Under the pieces are notes generated by a model that saw only the letters and a program-made list of their open reading frames with translations, was not told where the DNA came from and made no database searches. From CAZAPG01 sp964486935 (lineage in GTDB: Bacteria > Chloroflexota > Anaerolineae > 4572-78 > J111): a stretch of 25,110 nt of DNA. Numbering within the stretch: position 1 is the stretch's first letter; each line of letters opens with the position of its first letter. Location of the stretch: assembly GCA_964486935.1 (NCBI GenBank), contig CAZAPG010000072.1, forward strand, positions 1 to 25,110, written 5' to 3'. The position numbers and the translations under genes were made by a program. Positions 14,592 to 22,600 of this stretch are shown here, piece after piece.

Positions 14592-15800
14592 ATGGACTTT
14601 GAACTCAATGAAGAGCACAAAATGATTGAAAAGATGGTGTATGATTTTTCCCGCAAAGAAATCTTACCCATCATCAAAGAGCACGACCGTAACCACACCT
14701 TTCCGCGTGAACTGCTGCCCAAAATGGCCGCTCAGGGCTTTTTGGGCGTTTGTTTGCCGGTGCGCTACGGCGGGGCCGGCATGGACTTTATCTCGCTGGG
14801 CATTGTGTCTGAGGGGTTGGAGTGGGCCGACTCCTCGGTGCGCGAGACGGTCGCCGTTCACCTGGGCCTCCACGCCCTGCCCATTTTTCAATGGGGCACC
14901 GACGAGCAAAAAGAGCGCTTTCTGCCGCCCCTGGCCGCCGGTCAAAACATTGCCTGCTTTGGCCTGACCGAACCGGGCGCCGGCTCCGATGTGGCCGGCC
15001 TGAGCAGCCGCGCCCGCAAAGAGGGCGATTATTACATTTTAAACGGCGAAAAAATGTGGATTACCCTGGCCGATGTAGCCGACCGTTTTCTGGTATTTGC
15101 CAAAACCGACCCGGATAAAGAGCATCGGGGCATCACCGCCTTTATTTTAGAGCGCGGCTGGGAAGGGTTGACTACCGGCACCATCGAAGGCAAAATGGGC
15201 GTGCGGGCCAGCAACACCGGCTGGATAAATATGAGCAACGTCCCCGTGCCGGCCAGCCATCGCCTGGGCCACGAAGGCGAGGGCTTTAAAATTGCCATGA
15301 CCTGCCTGGATAACGCTCGCTACACCGTAGCCGCCGGAGCCGTTGGCCTGATGAAATACTGCCTGGAAGCCTCGGTGAGATACGCCAAAGAACGCAAAAC
15401 CTTTGGCAAACCCATTGCCGAATACCAGCTTGTCCAGCAATTGATTGCCCAAATGCAGCAGCGTATTGATTTGGGCGAGCTAATGGTGCGTAAAGTCGGC
15501 TGGCTCAAAAACAAAGGCATCCGCAATACCCGCGAGACCAGCCTGGCCAAGTGGTTCTGCACCGACTCCGCCTTTGCCACCGCCAGCGATGCCGTGCAAA
15601 TTCACGGCGCTTATGGCTACTCCGACGAATACGACGTTGAGCGCCACCTGCGCAACAGTAAGAGCGCCGTTATTTACGAAGGCACATCTCAAATTCACCA
15701 ACTGATGCAGGCCGCCTACGTGCTGGGCCATCGCCAGGATAAACCCATGCGCTGCGAAATGCCCGCCTACGACCCGGAGGTGTGGCAGGCGGAGGGGTAA
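14592..15800 (+). CDS. Acyl-CoA dehydrogenase
   Basis: 402 residues, normal for the family. The N-terminal helical domain is followed by the signature CFGLTEPGAGSDV (122-134), a beta domain, and the C-terminal helical domain. The catalytic base is likely E363 in VIYEGTSQIHQ (360-370), the place of the medium-chain enzyme Glu. R269 and nearby residues in the ERKTFGKPI segment match the FAD-binding part. It oxidises an acyl-CoA thioester at the alpha-beta bond and passes electrons to electron-transfer flavoprotein. EtfB and EtfA are encoded just downstream, so they are probably its partners. The substrate cannot be told; branched, short-chain or aromatic-pathway acyl-CoAs are all possible. AAGAGGG lies about 6 bases before the ATG. 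Confidence 0.93.
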   Translation: MDFELNEEHKMIEKMVYDFSRKEILPIIKEHDRNHTFPRELLPKMAAQGFLGVCLPVRYGGAGMDFISLGIVSEGLEWADSSVRETVAVHLGLHALPIFQWGTDEQKERFLPPLAAGQNIACFGLTEPGAGSDVAGLSSRARKEGDYYILNGEKMWITLADVADRFLVFAKTDPDKEHRGITAFILERGWEGLTTGTIEGKMGVRASNTGWINMSNVPVPASHRLGHEGEGFKIAMTCLDNARYTVAAGAVGLMKYCLEASVRYAKERKTFGKPIAEYQLVQQLIAQMQQRIDLGELMVRKVGWLKNKGIRNTRETSLAKWFCTDSAFATASDAVQIHGAYGYSDEYDVERHLRNSKSAVIYEGTSQIHQLMQAAYVLGHRQDKPMRCEMPAYDPEVWQAEG

Positions 15801-15935
15801 ACCCATCCTGTTTTTCCAAATGCCAATTATCAGTCCGTATTGCGTGTTGCGTAAAGACGTTTCCGCAACCAGTGTCCGTTAAAACAACCCGCATCTTTAC
15901 AAAAAGTCTACACAAACACAAAAGGAAAAACCTCC

Positions 15936-16727
15936 ATGAACATCATCGCACTCATCAAACAAGTGCCCGATACGGCTCAACTCTCAAAAACCGTTGACGG
16001 CCTAAAGCTCATGGAAGAAGGCAGTCCCCGCATTGTAAACCCGTGGGATGAGTACACCCTGGAAACCGCCATTCAGCTAAAAGAAGCGCACGGCGGCCAG
16101 GTAACTGTGCTCTGCCTGGGCAAGCCCGAAGCGATGGAGGCCCTCAAAACCGGGCTGGCCATGGGCGCCGACGAAGCTGTTCTGGTTTCCGACCCGGCCA
16201 TGGACAATAGCGACACCCTGGTGACAGCCCGCATTCTGGTGGCCGCCATCAACAAAATTGGCTCGTTCGACATGATTATTGGCGGGCGCTCCGCCATCGA
16301 CGGCAACAGCGCCGCCACCGCCGTACAGGTGGCCGCCCTGCTCAACCTCCCCCAGATTTCATACGTGGCCAAATTAGAGGTTGACCCCTCGGCCCAAACG
16401 CTCAAGGCAGCGCGCCTGCTGGAGGGCGGTCGAGAAAATGTACGCAGCAAACTGCCCGCCGTCGTCACCGTTGTCAAAGAAATAAACGAGCCGCGCTACC
16501 CCAGCTTCATTGGCATTCGCAAAGCCGCCAAAGCCACCATCCCCACCTGGGGCCTGTCGGATTTGGGGCTGGCCGCCGACCAGGTAGGCAGCGCCGGCTC
16601 GCAAGCCCGCTGGCCCCAAGTCACCCTGCCGCCCGTGCGCGAGGCCAGAGTCGAAATCATCGAAGGTTCGCCCCAGGAGGCCGCCAAAATTTTGGCCGAC
16701 CGGCTGGAAGCGGAAAAGGTGATTTAG
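15936..16727 (+). CDS. etfB: Electron transfer flavoprotein beta subunit
   Basis: 263 residues, a typical EtfB length. It opens with MNIIALIKQVPDTAQL and contains NPWDEYTLETAIQLKE, LGKPEAMEALKTGLAMGADEAVLV (101-124 region, described by position), IIGGRSAIDGNSAATAVQVA and the signature region around VVTVVKEINEPRYPSFIGIRKA. It binds AMP (or FAD in bifurcating types) and pairs with EtfA to carry electrons from acyl-CoA dehydrogenases to the quinone pool. AAGGA is 9 bases before the ATG. The 135-base gap from the dehydrogenase gene contains a small GTTGCG/CGCAAC stem (15846-15869) but no clear terminator, so the three genes are probably one operon. Confidence 0.95.
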   Translation: MNIIALIKQVPDTAQLSKTVDGLKLMEEGSPRIVNPWDEYTLETAIQLKEAHGGQVTVLCLGKPEAMEALKTGLAMGADEAVLVSDPAMDNSDTLVTARILVAAINKIGSFDMIIGGRSAIDGNSAATAVQVAALLNLPQISYVAKLEVDPSAQTLKAARLLEGGRENVRSKLPAVVTVVKEINEPRYPSFIGIRKAAKATIPTWGLSDLGLAADQVGSAGSQARWPQVTLPPVREARVEIIEGSPQEAAKILADRLEAEKVI

Positions 16728-16743
16728 GAGCCGCCTATGGCAC

Positions 16744-16770
16744 GGGGGGTTTTGGGGGGTAGTTCCCCCC
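16744..16770. repeat. G6-N4-G6-N5-C6 intergenic motif
   Basis: Two G6 runs, starting ten bases apart (16744 and 16754), are followed by C6 (16765-16770), in the gap between etfB and etfA. The same layout, with the G6 starts also ten bases apart, occurs at 3952-3976. It can fold as a GC-only hairpin. A second 7-bp hairpin (TGAAACC/GGTTTCA, 16802-16819) sits just before the etfA ribosome site. Confidence 0.55.
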
Positions 16771-16831
16771 TCATCTACCTTTCCTCGCCATACGCACCAG
16801 ATGAAACCGGAGGGTTTCAGAGGAGAAAACA

Positions 16832-17818
16832 ATGTCAAACAACGTATTTGTCTGGATTGACCAATCAAACGGAGCAGTTGACCCCATTGCCTGGGAAACC
16901 GTAGGTGCGGCCCGCAGCATCGCCAATCAGTTGGGGGGACAGGTGGCGGCCCTGGTTTTGGGAGCCGGCGTATCAGAATTGGCCCAACAAGCCATTCACT
17001 ACGGCGCCGACAGCGCCCTTGTAGCCGATGATGCCACCCTCAAAACCTTTCGGCTGGAGCCTTACGCTGCCGTTATTACCAAACTGGCCCAGGAGCAGCA
17101 ACCGGCGGCTCTGCTCATGGGCGCCAGCAACGCCGGGCTGGAACTGGCCGCCTATGTGGCTGCCAAATTGGGGGTTGGCCTGGCCTCAGATTGCACCGAG
17201 CTGGCCGTTGAAGATGGCCGGCTGGTTGCTACCCGGCCGGCGCTCATCGGCAATGTGCTGGCCAAAGTCACGTTTGGCCAGGCCCGCCCGCAGATGGCTA
17301 CCATTCGCCGCCGGGTCTTCCCCACCCTGGAGCCGGACACCGGCCGCAGCAGCGATATTGCTAATGTTGAGGCCGTACTGGCCGAAGACGACATCGCCAC
17401 CAAGGTAGAAGGTTTTGAAGAAACCGCCGGGCAGGTCAGCCTGACCGACGCCAAAATTATTGTTTCCGGCGGGCGCGGCGTGGCCGGCCCCGAAGGTTTT
17501 AAACCAGTCAAGGCCCTGGCCGACGCCCTGGGCGGCGCTATGGGGGCCAGCCGCGCCGCCGTAGATGCCGGCTGGATTCCCTACGCCCATCAGGTGGGGC
17601 AAACCGGCAAAACCGTGCAGCCCGATTTGTATATTGCCTGCGGCATCTCCGGCGCTATTCAGCACCTTGCCGGCATGAAAACCGCCAAGCTGATTGTCGT
17701 TATTAATAAAGATGCGGAAGCCCCCATTTTCAAATACGCCCACTACGGCATTGTCGGCGATTTGTTTGAGTACGTCCCTGCCCTCACCGAAGAATTCAAA
17801 CAGCGGTTGGGTAAATAA
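16832..17818 (+). CDS. etfA: Electron transfer flavoprotein alpha subunit
   Basis: 328 residues, a normal EtfA length. The C-terminal FAD-binding domain is clear: IIVSGGRGVAGPEGFKPV, GGAMGASRAAVDAGWIPYAH, QVGQTGKTVQPDLYIACGIS and SGAIQHLAGMKTAKLIVVIN, ending with YVPALTEEFKQRL. EtfA carries FAD and forms the heterodimer with the EtfB encoded upstream, passing electrons from the acyl-CoA dehydrogenase to ETF-quinone oxidoreductase. The ribosome site GAGGAG lies about 7 bases before the ATG and directly follows a 7-bp hairpin. The operon ends with a strong terminator 33 bases downstream. Confidence 0.96.
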   Translation: MSNNVFVWIDQSNGAVDPIAWETVGAARSIANQLGGQVAALVLGAGVSELAQQAIHYGADSALVADDATLKTFRLEPYAAVITKLAQEQQPAALLMGASNAGLELAAYVAAKLGVGLASDCTELAVEDGRLVATRPALIGNVLAKVTFGQARPQMATIRRRVFPTLEPDTGRSSDIANVEAVLAEDDIATKVEGFEETAGQVSLTDAKIIVSGGRGVAGPEGFKPVKALADALGGAMGASRAAVDAGWIPYAHQVGQTGKTVQPDLYIACGISGAIQHLAGMKTAKLIVVINKDAEAPIFKYAHYGIVGDLFEYVPALTEEFKQRLGK

Positions 17819-17850
17819 TTTAAATTCCCCAAATTTCTCATCAATATCCG

Positions 17851-17892
17851 GTCCACAGATAGGGTGAATTCACCCTATCTGTGGACTTTTTT
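17851..17892 (+). terminator. Strong terminator of the etf operon (perfect 36-bp palindrome)
   Basis: Bases 17851-17886 form a perfect palindrome: the 16-bp arms run GTCCACAGATAGGGTG to CACCCTATCTGTGGAC around a central AATT. Six T residues follow (17887-17892). This is a textbook Rho-independent terminator 33 bases after the etfA stop. Confidence 0.95.
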
Positions 17893-17918
17893 GTTGCCAA
17901 AACTTAACCTTGCAGGGG

Positions 17919-17947
17919 TTGACGGAATTACAATAATCGGATATACT
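17919..17947 (+). promoter_or_regulatory. Strong sigma70-type promoter of the BchE-like gene
   Basis: TTGACG (17919-17924), a 17-base spacer and TATACT (17942-17947) place the start near 17953-17955 and give a leader of about 68 nt. Confidence 0.8.
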
Positions 17948-17952
17948 GGTTT

Positions 17953-17988
17953 ATATCAAACTTTCAAAAATTACTGAAAGTTTGATAT
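17953..17988 (+). promoter_or_regulatory. Perfect 13-bp hairpin at +1 of the BchE-like mRNA
   Basis: ATATCAAACTTTC (17953-17965) and GAAAGTTTGATAT (17976-17988) are exact complements with a 10-base AT-rich loop. The left arm begins at the predicted transcription start. It could be an operator dyad overlapping the start, or a 5'-terminal RNA stem. No T run follows, so it is not a terminator. Confidence 0.65.
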
Positions 17989-18021
17989 TTCAAAAACGGG
18001 GTTTATCAGAGAGGTGGCAAC

Positions 18022-19512
18022 ATGGGGCTTAACATTGTTCTTTTAACGCCCCGGCGGCGGTTTTTAGCAAACCGTTTTGGCCTGGGTTATCAGATACCGC
18101 TGGGGTTGGTTTTTATCGGCGGCCCGCTACTCGATGCCGGCCACAAGGTGCGACTCATTGATAACGACGTGTTGGGCCGGGATGACCATCAACTGGCGCG
18201 TGAGCTGGCTCAAAACCCTCCCGACTGCTTGCTGCTGGGGCACACCGGTTCTACCGCGGCCCATCCGGTAGCCATGCAAACGGCGCGAGTCCTCAAACAG
18301 TATTTACCTCACACCCGCTTTTTTTACGGCGGCGTTTACGCTTCGTATGCCGCCAAAACCATTCTCAGAGACAACCCCGCCATCGACATGATTGTGCACG
18401 GCGAAGGCGAAGCCACCGCCGTGGAACTGGCCGAGGCGCTATGGCAGAACCGCCCGCTGGCAGAGGTCAAGGGCATTACCTGGCGCGATGGCGAGATAAT
18501 CCGCACCAACCCGCCCCGCCCCCCCATTGCCAACCTGGACCAGTTTCGGCCCGGCTGGGAACTGGTTGACTGGGACGCCTACCATCTGTTTGGTTTTGGC
18601 CGGGCCGCCGGTATGCAGTTTAGCCGGGGCTGCACCTTGCGCTGCATCTACTGCGGCCAGTGGAGCTTTTGGCGGCGCTGGCGGCATCGCTCGCCGCAGG
18701 CATTTGTGGACGAGTTGGAAAAGCTGGTGCGTCAGTACCAGGTTGGCTTTGTGTGGCTGGCCGACGAAAATTTTGCCGCCGACCGGGAAATCGCCAAACA
18801 GGTGCTGCAAGAGCTAATCAACCGGCAGCTTGGTCTGTCGCTCAACCTCAATATGACCGCCGCCGATGTGGTGCGCGATGCCGACCTGCTGCCTCTATAC
18901 AAACAGGCCGGCGTGGATAACATCATTATGGGTATTGAAACTCTGGACGACGCCACCATTGCCAAAGTGCGCAAAAACAACCCGGTTGAAATCAGCAAGC
19001 AGGCCGTGCGGCTGCTGCGCCGGCACAATATTGTCAGCTTTGTCAACATCATTTACGGGCTGGAGGATGAAAACTGGTCAACCCTGTGGCGCACCTTTTG
19101 CGGCGTGTTTGAACTGGACGCCGACCTGATTAACGCCTGCTACATTACCCCTCACTTTTGGACGCAAACAGGCCGAACTATCAGCCCGGACCAAATCATC
19201 GAGCCAGACCAATCGCGCTGGACATACCGCAATCAGGTTATCAATACCCCGCATCTGGCCCCCTGGCAGCTATTTTGCGCCGTTAAAATCACCGAAGCCA
19301 TGTTTCATCTGCGGCCCAAAGCCCTGGGTCGGATGCTGGCGGGGCCAGATCCGCGCTACCGCAAAATTCTGCGCGGCTTTATGAAAAGCGGCATCCCGGT
19401 AGCGCTGGCCGAACTTGGCGAATTTCTGCTGCAAACCCGTCTGGTTGCGCCGGGCAGCCTGCTACACGCGCCCGGCTTTCCGCAACAGCGTACCACTCTG
19501 CCAACGCATTGA
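18022..19512 (+). CDS. BchE-like B12-binding / radical SAM enzyme
   Basis: 496 residues. An N-terminal B12-binding-like domain contains GHTGSTAAHP (73-82) and VHGEGEATAVELAEAL (125-140). The radical SAM core has C204, C208 and C211 in SRGCTLRCIYCGQ for the 4Fe-4S cluster. The next residues, FWRRWRHRSP, then LADEN and YITPHFWTQTGRTI, follow the pattern of BchE, the oxygen-independent Mg-protoporphyrin IX monomethyl ester cyclase of bacteriochlorophyll synthesis. No other bch gene is visible, so it may be a paralogue acting on another porphyrin or lipid. AGAGAGGTGG precedes the ATG by a few bases. It is transcribed alone from its own promoter; the -35 box of the next gene overlaps its stop codon. 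Confidence 0.8.
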   Translation: MGLNIVLLTPRRRFLANRFGLGYQIPLGLVFIGGPLLDAGHKVRLIDNDVLGRDDHQLARELAQNPPDCLLLGHTGSTAAHPVAMQTARVLKQYLPHTRFFYGGVYASYAAKTILRDNPAIDMIVHGEGEATAVELAEALWQNRPLAEVKGITWRDGEIIRTNPPRPPIANLDQFRPGWELVDWDAYHLFGFGRAAGMQFSRGCTLRCIYCGQWSFWRRWRHRSPQAFVDELEKLVRQYQVGFVWLADENFAADREIAKQVLQELINRQLGLSLNLNMTAADVVRDADLLPLYKQAGVDNIIMGIETLDDATIAKVRKNNPVEISKQAVRLLRRHNIVSFVNIIYGLEDENWSTLWRTFCGVFELDADLINACYITPHFWTQTGRTISPDQIIEPDQSRWTYRNQVINTPHLAPWQLFCAVKITEAMFHLRPKALGRMLAGPDPRYRKILRGFMKSGIPVALAELGEFLLQTRLVAPGSLLHAPGFPQQRTTLPTH

Positions 19513-19537
19513 CTTAGTGCCTTGAGTCTCCTATAAT
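19509..19537 (+). promoter_or_regulatory. Strong sigma70-type promoter of the cyclase gene
   Basis: TTGACT (19509-19514), a 17-base spacer and a perfect TATAAT (19532-19537). The -35 box includes the TGA stop (19510-19512) of the BchE-like gene, so the two genes are packed together but independently transcribed. Confidence 0.85.
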
Positions 19538-19547
19538 ACGGACACAA

Positions 19548-19567
19548 CTGACTTTATCAAAAGTCAG
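19548..19567 (+). promoter_or_regulatory. Perfect 8-bp hairpin near +1 of the cyclase mRNA
   Basis: CTGACTTT (19548-19555) and AAAGTCAG (19560-19567) with an ATCA loop, about +5 to +24 of the transcript expected from the 19509-19537 promoter. It stands about 35 bases before the AGAGGA ribosome site of the GTG start. Confidence 0.5.
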
Positions 19568-19616
19568 CTACTACGCTGTTATCGGTTGGGAATCTCCCCA
19601 ACAGAGGATACCGGTT

Positions 19617-22600
19617 GTGTCTGAACTGATTCAAACCATGGCCAGCTATGTGCCGGCGCTGATTACCCGCCGGCTGGCGATTGACTCAACACCTATCGAC
19701 GCTCCCCTGGCCGAACGTTTTCCTGCCGCTGTTCTGTTTGCCGATATCTCCGGTTTTACCGCCCTCACCGAGCGGCTGGCCCAACGCGGCCCCGCCGGCG
19801 CGGAAGAGTTAACCCAACTGCTCAACGCCTATTTTAGCCGACTCATCAACTATATCAACAGCTATGGCGGCGATGTGGTAAAGTTTGCCGGCGACGCCCT
19901 GATTGCCTTGTGGCCGGCCACAAACTCAGCCGGACAGCCCGACCCGGCGCAATTATCGCTGGTAACCCGGCTGGCAGCGCAGTGCAGTCTGGAAATCCAG
20001 AAAACTCTCAACAATTATCCGGCTGCCGAAGATGTGCAACTATCGCTGAAACTGGCTCTGGGCGCAGGCCAGGTGCTGACTATGCATTTGGGCGGCGGCG
20101 ATGGTCACTGGGAGTTTTTAGTTACCGGCGCGCCGCTGCTGCAAGTAGGAACTGCCGGAAAATATGCCCAGGCCGGCGACATCATCCTTTCGCCAGAGGC
20201 ATGGACTCTGGTGCAGGAAACAGGCCAGGGGCTGCCGCTAACAGACCCGGCCCACAACGGGTCGGCCCACAAAACAGAGGGCGTGCGTCTTGAAAACTTG
20301 CTCGATCCGCCCCCACGCCCCACAACAGCCCCGGTCATTGCCTTGCCCCAACAATCCGAAACCGGGCTGCGGGCCTATATCCCCGATACCATTCTGGCGC
20401 GTTTATCGGCCGGGCAGGCCGGCTGGCTGGGGGAATTGCGCCGGGTAACGGTTATCTTTGTCAACCTGCCCGATTTGGATTACACCATGCCGCTAGAGCA
20501 AGCTCAGGCTATTATGCGCGCCCTGCAAACCGCCCTGTATCGCTACGAGGGCACGGTCAACAAACTCAGTGTTGACGATAAGGGCGTTACGCTCATAGCC
20601 GCTATGGGCCTGCCGCCCCTGGCCCACGAGGACGACGCGGCCCGGGGCGTGCAGGCCGCCCTGGACATGCAAGAAGCGTTGCGCCAAATGAAGGTTCACA
20701 GTTCTATTGGCGTGACCACAGGCCGGGTATTTTGCGGCTCGGTGGGCAGCCCGGAACGGCGCGAGTACACCATGATTGGCGATGTGGTCAACCTGTCGGC
20801 GCGCCTGATGCAGGCTGCCGGCAGCAATATTTTGTGCGATGCCGCCACTTACCGCGAGGTGCAGGCTTCGGCGGCGCTAGAACTGCGGCTGGGCGTTGAC
20901 CTGGACGGCTCTGGCGAGGTGGGCGATGTACCCCACTTTGAAGCGCTGGAACCCATTATGGTTAAAGGCAAAGCCAACCCCATTCCTGTTTATCGCCCCT
21001 GCGGCGATGAGCGCATGACCGTTACGCCCCAACTGCTGCAAACTTCGCTGGTTGGCCGAACCGGGCAGCAAACCCTGCTGGCCGAACAGATTCAGGCTCT
21101 GCTGCGCAGCCAGGATAGCCGCATCATTGTTATCGAGGGCGAAGCCGGCATCGGCAAATCTCGGCTGGTAGAAGACCTGCTACACCAGACTCAATCTTTA
21201 GGCATGGCCCGGCTCATTGGCGCAGGCAGCGCCATCGACCGCTCTACGCCATATCACGCCTGGCGGCCTGTATTCAAGCAATTATTGAAATTAGATGAAC
21301 TGGCCAACGACCCCGTTCTCAGACGTCAGCATGTACTCACCATTTTGAAAAGTGGCATTATCCCGGCCCCGGCAACAGAGCAAACAGCGCCGTTGCCGCC
21401 AGACTCAAACCCCAAAAATGCCACAGCCTGGGTGCGGCTAGCCCCCCTGCTTGATGCGGTATTGCATTTTGATTGGCCCGATAACGACATCACCGGCCAG
21501 ATGTCGGGCAAGGTGCGGGCCGACAATACCCACGAGCTTTTGATTAGTTTGTTGCAGCAAGCCGCCCAAAACGGTGTGGCCACCGGCGCGCTTTACATGC
21601 TGGTTTTGGAAGACGCCCAATGGTTCGACTCGGCCTCGTGGGGGTTAACGCTGTTGGTGGCCCAACGGGTCAAGCCCCTGCTGCTGGTTATTGCTACCCG
21701 CCCCCCCACCGACCCGCAGCCCGATGAGTATCTGCAACTTCAGCAACTGGCCAATGCCAAAAAAATATCGCTGGAACCTTTTACCCCGGAAGAAACCGAA
21801 GCGCTAATTTGCCAGCGCCTGGGCGTAGAGCAACTGCCCGCCGCGCTGGCCGAACGCATTCACGCCAAGGCGCATGGCAACCCGTTTTTTATCGAGGAGC
21901 TGGTGCGCGCCCTGCATGAGTCGGGCCTGATTACTGTCAGCCAGGGTACATGTCAGCTTGCCCCAGAAGCCGGCGACCTGCACAGCCTGCGCCTGCCCGA
22001 TACGGTGCAGGGTGTTATTACCAGCCGTATCGACCGCCTGACCCCGGCCCAGCAGCTTACGCTCAAAGTGGCCAGCGTTATTGGCCGCGCCTTTGAATAT
22101 ACCACCCTGCACGCCATTCACCCCATTCAGGCCGATAAATCCCGGCTGGTTGACTATTTGGGCCGGTTGAACCGGCTGGAAATCACCCAATTACAGGAAC
22201 CGGAACCCGTACCGGCCTACATTTTCAAACAGACTATCACCCAGGAAGTAGCTTATAATATGATGCTCTTTTCCCAGCGGCGAGAGCTACACAAAGCCGT
22301 AGCCGAGTGGTACGAGCAACACCACACCGACGACCTGTCGCAATACTTCTCGCTGCTGGCCTTTCACTGGCAGGCAGCCGAGGTACCTGATAAAAGTATG
22401 GACTACCTGGAAAAGGCCGGGGAGGAAGCGCTACGTAACTTTGCTAACGAAGAAGCCGTTCGATTTTTTACCCAGGCCCTCACCCTGGGGCAAGAGCAAT
22501 ACAAAAAATCTCAAGCCGATGGGGCGGTTGACGCCCCTTCCCGGTTGCGCCAGGCGCGTTGGGAATTAAAACTGGGCGAAGCCTACGTAAATTGGGCCAA

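Noticed and set aside
15846..15869. Regulatory hairpin between the acyl-CoA dehydrogenase and etfB
   Set aside because: A 6-bp stem with a 12-base loop is within what chance gives, and no T run or promoter is tied to it.
18022..19512. Evidence that the organism is phototrophic
   Set aside because: One BchE-like gene without any other bch, reaction-centre or antenna gene in the window is not enough.
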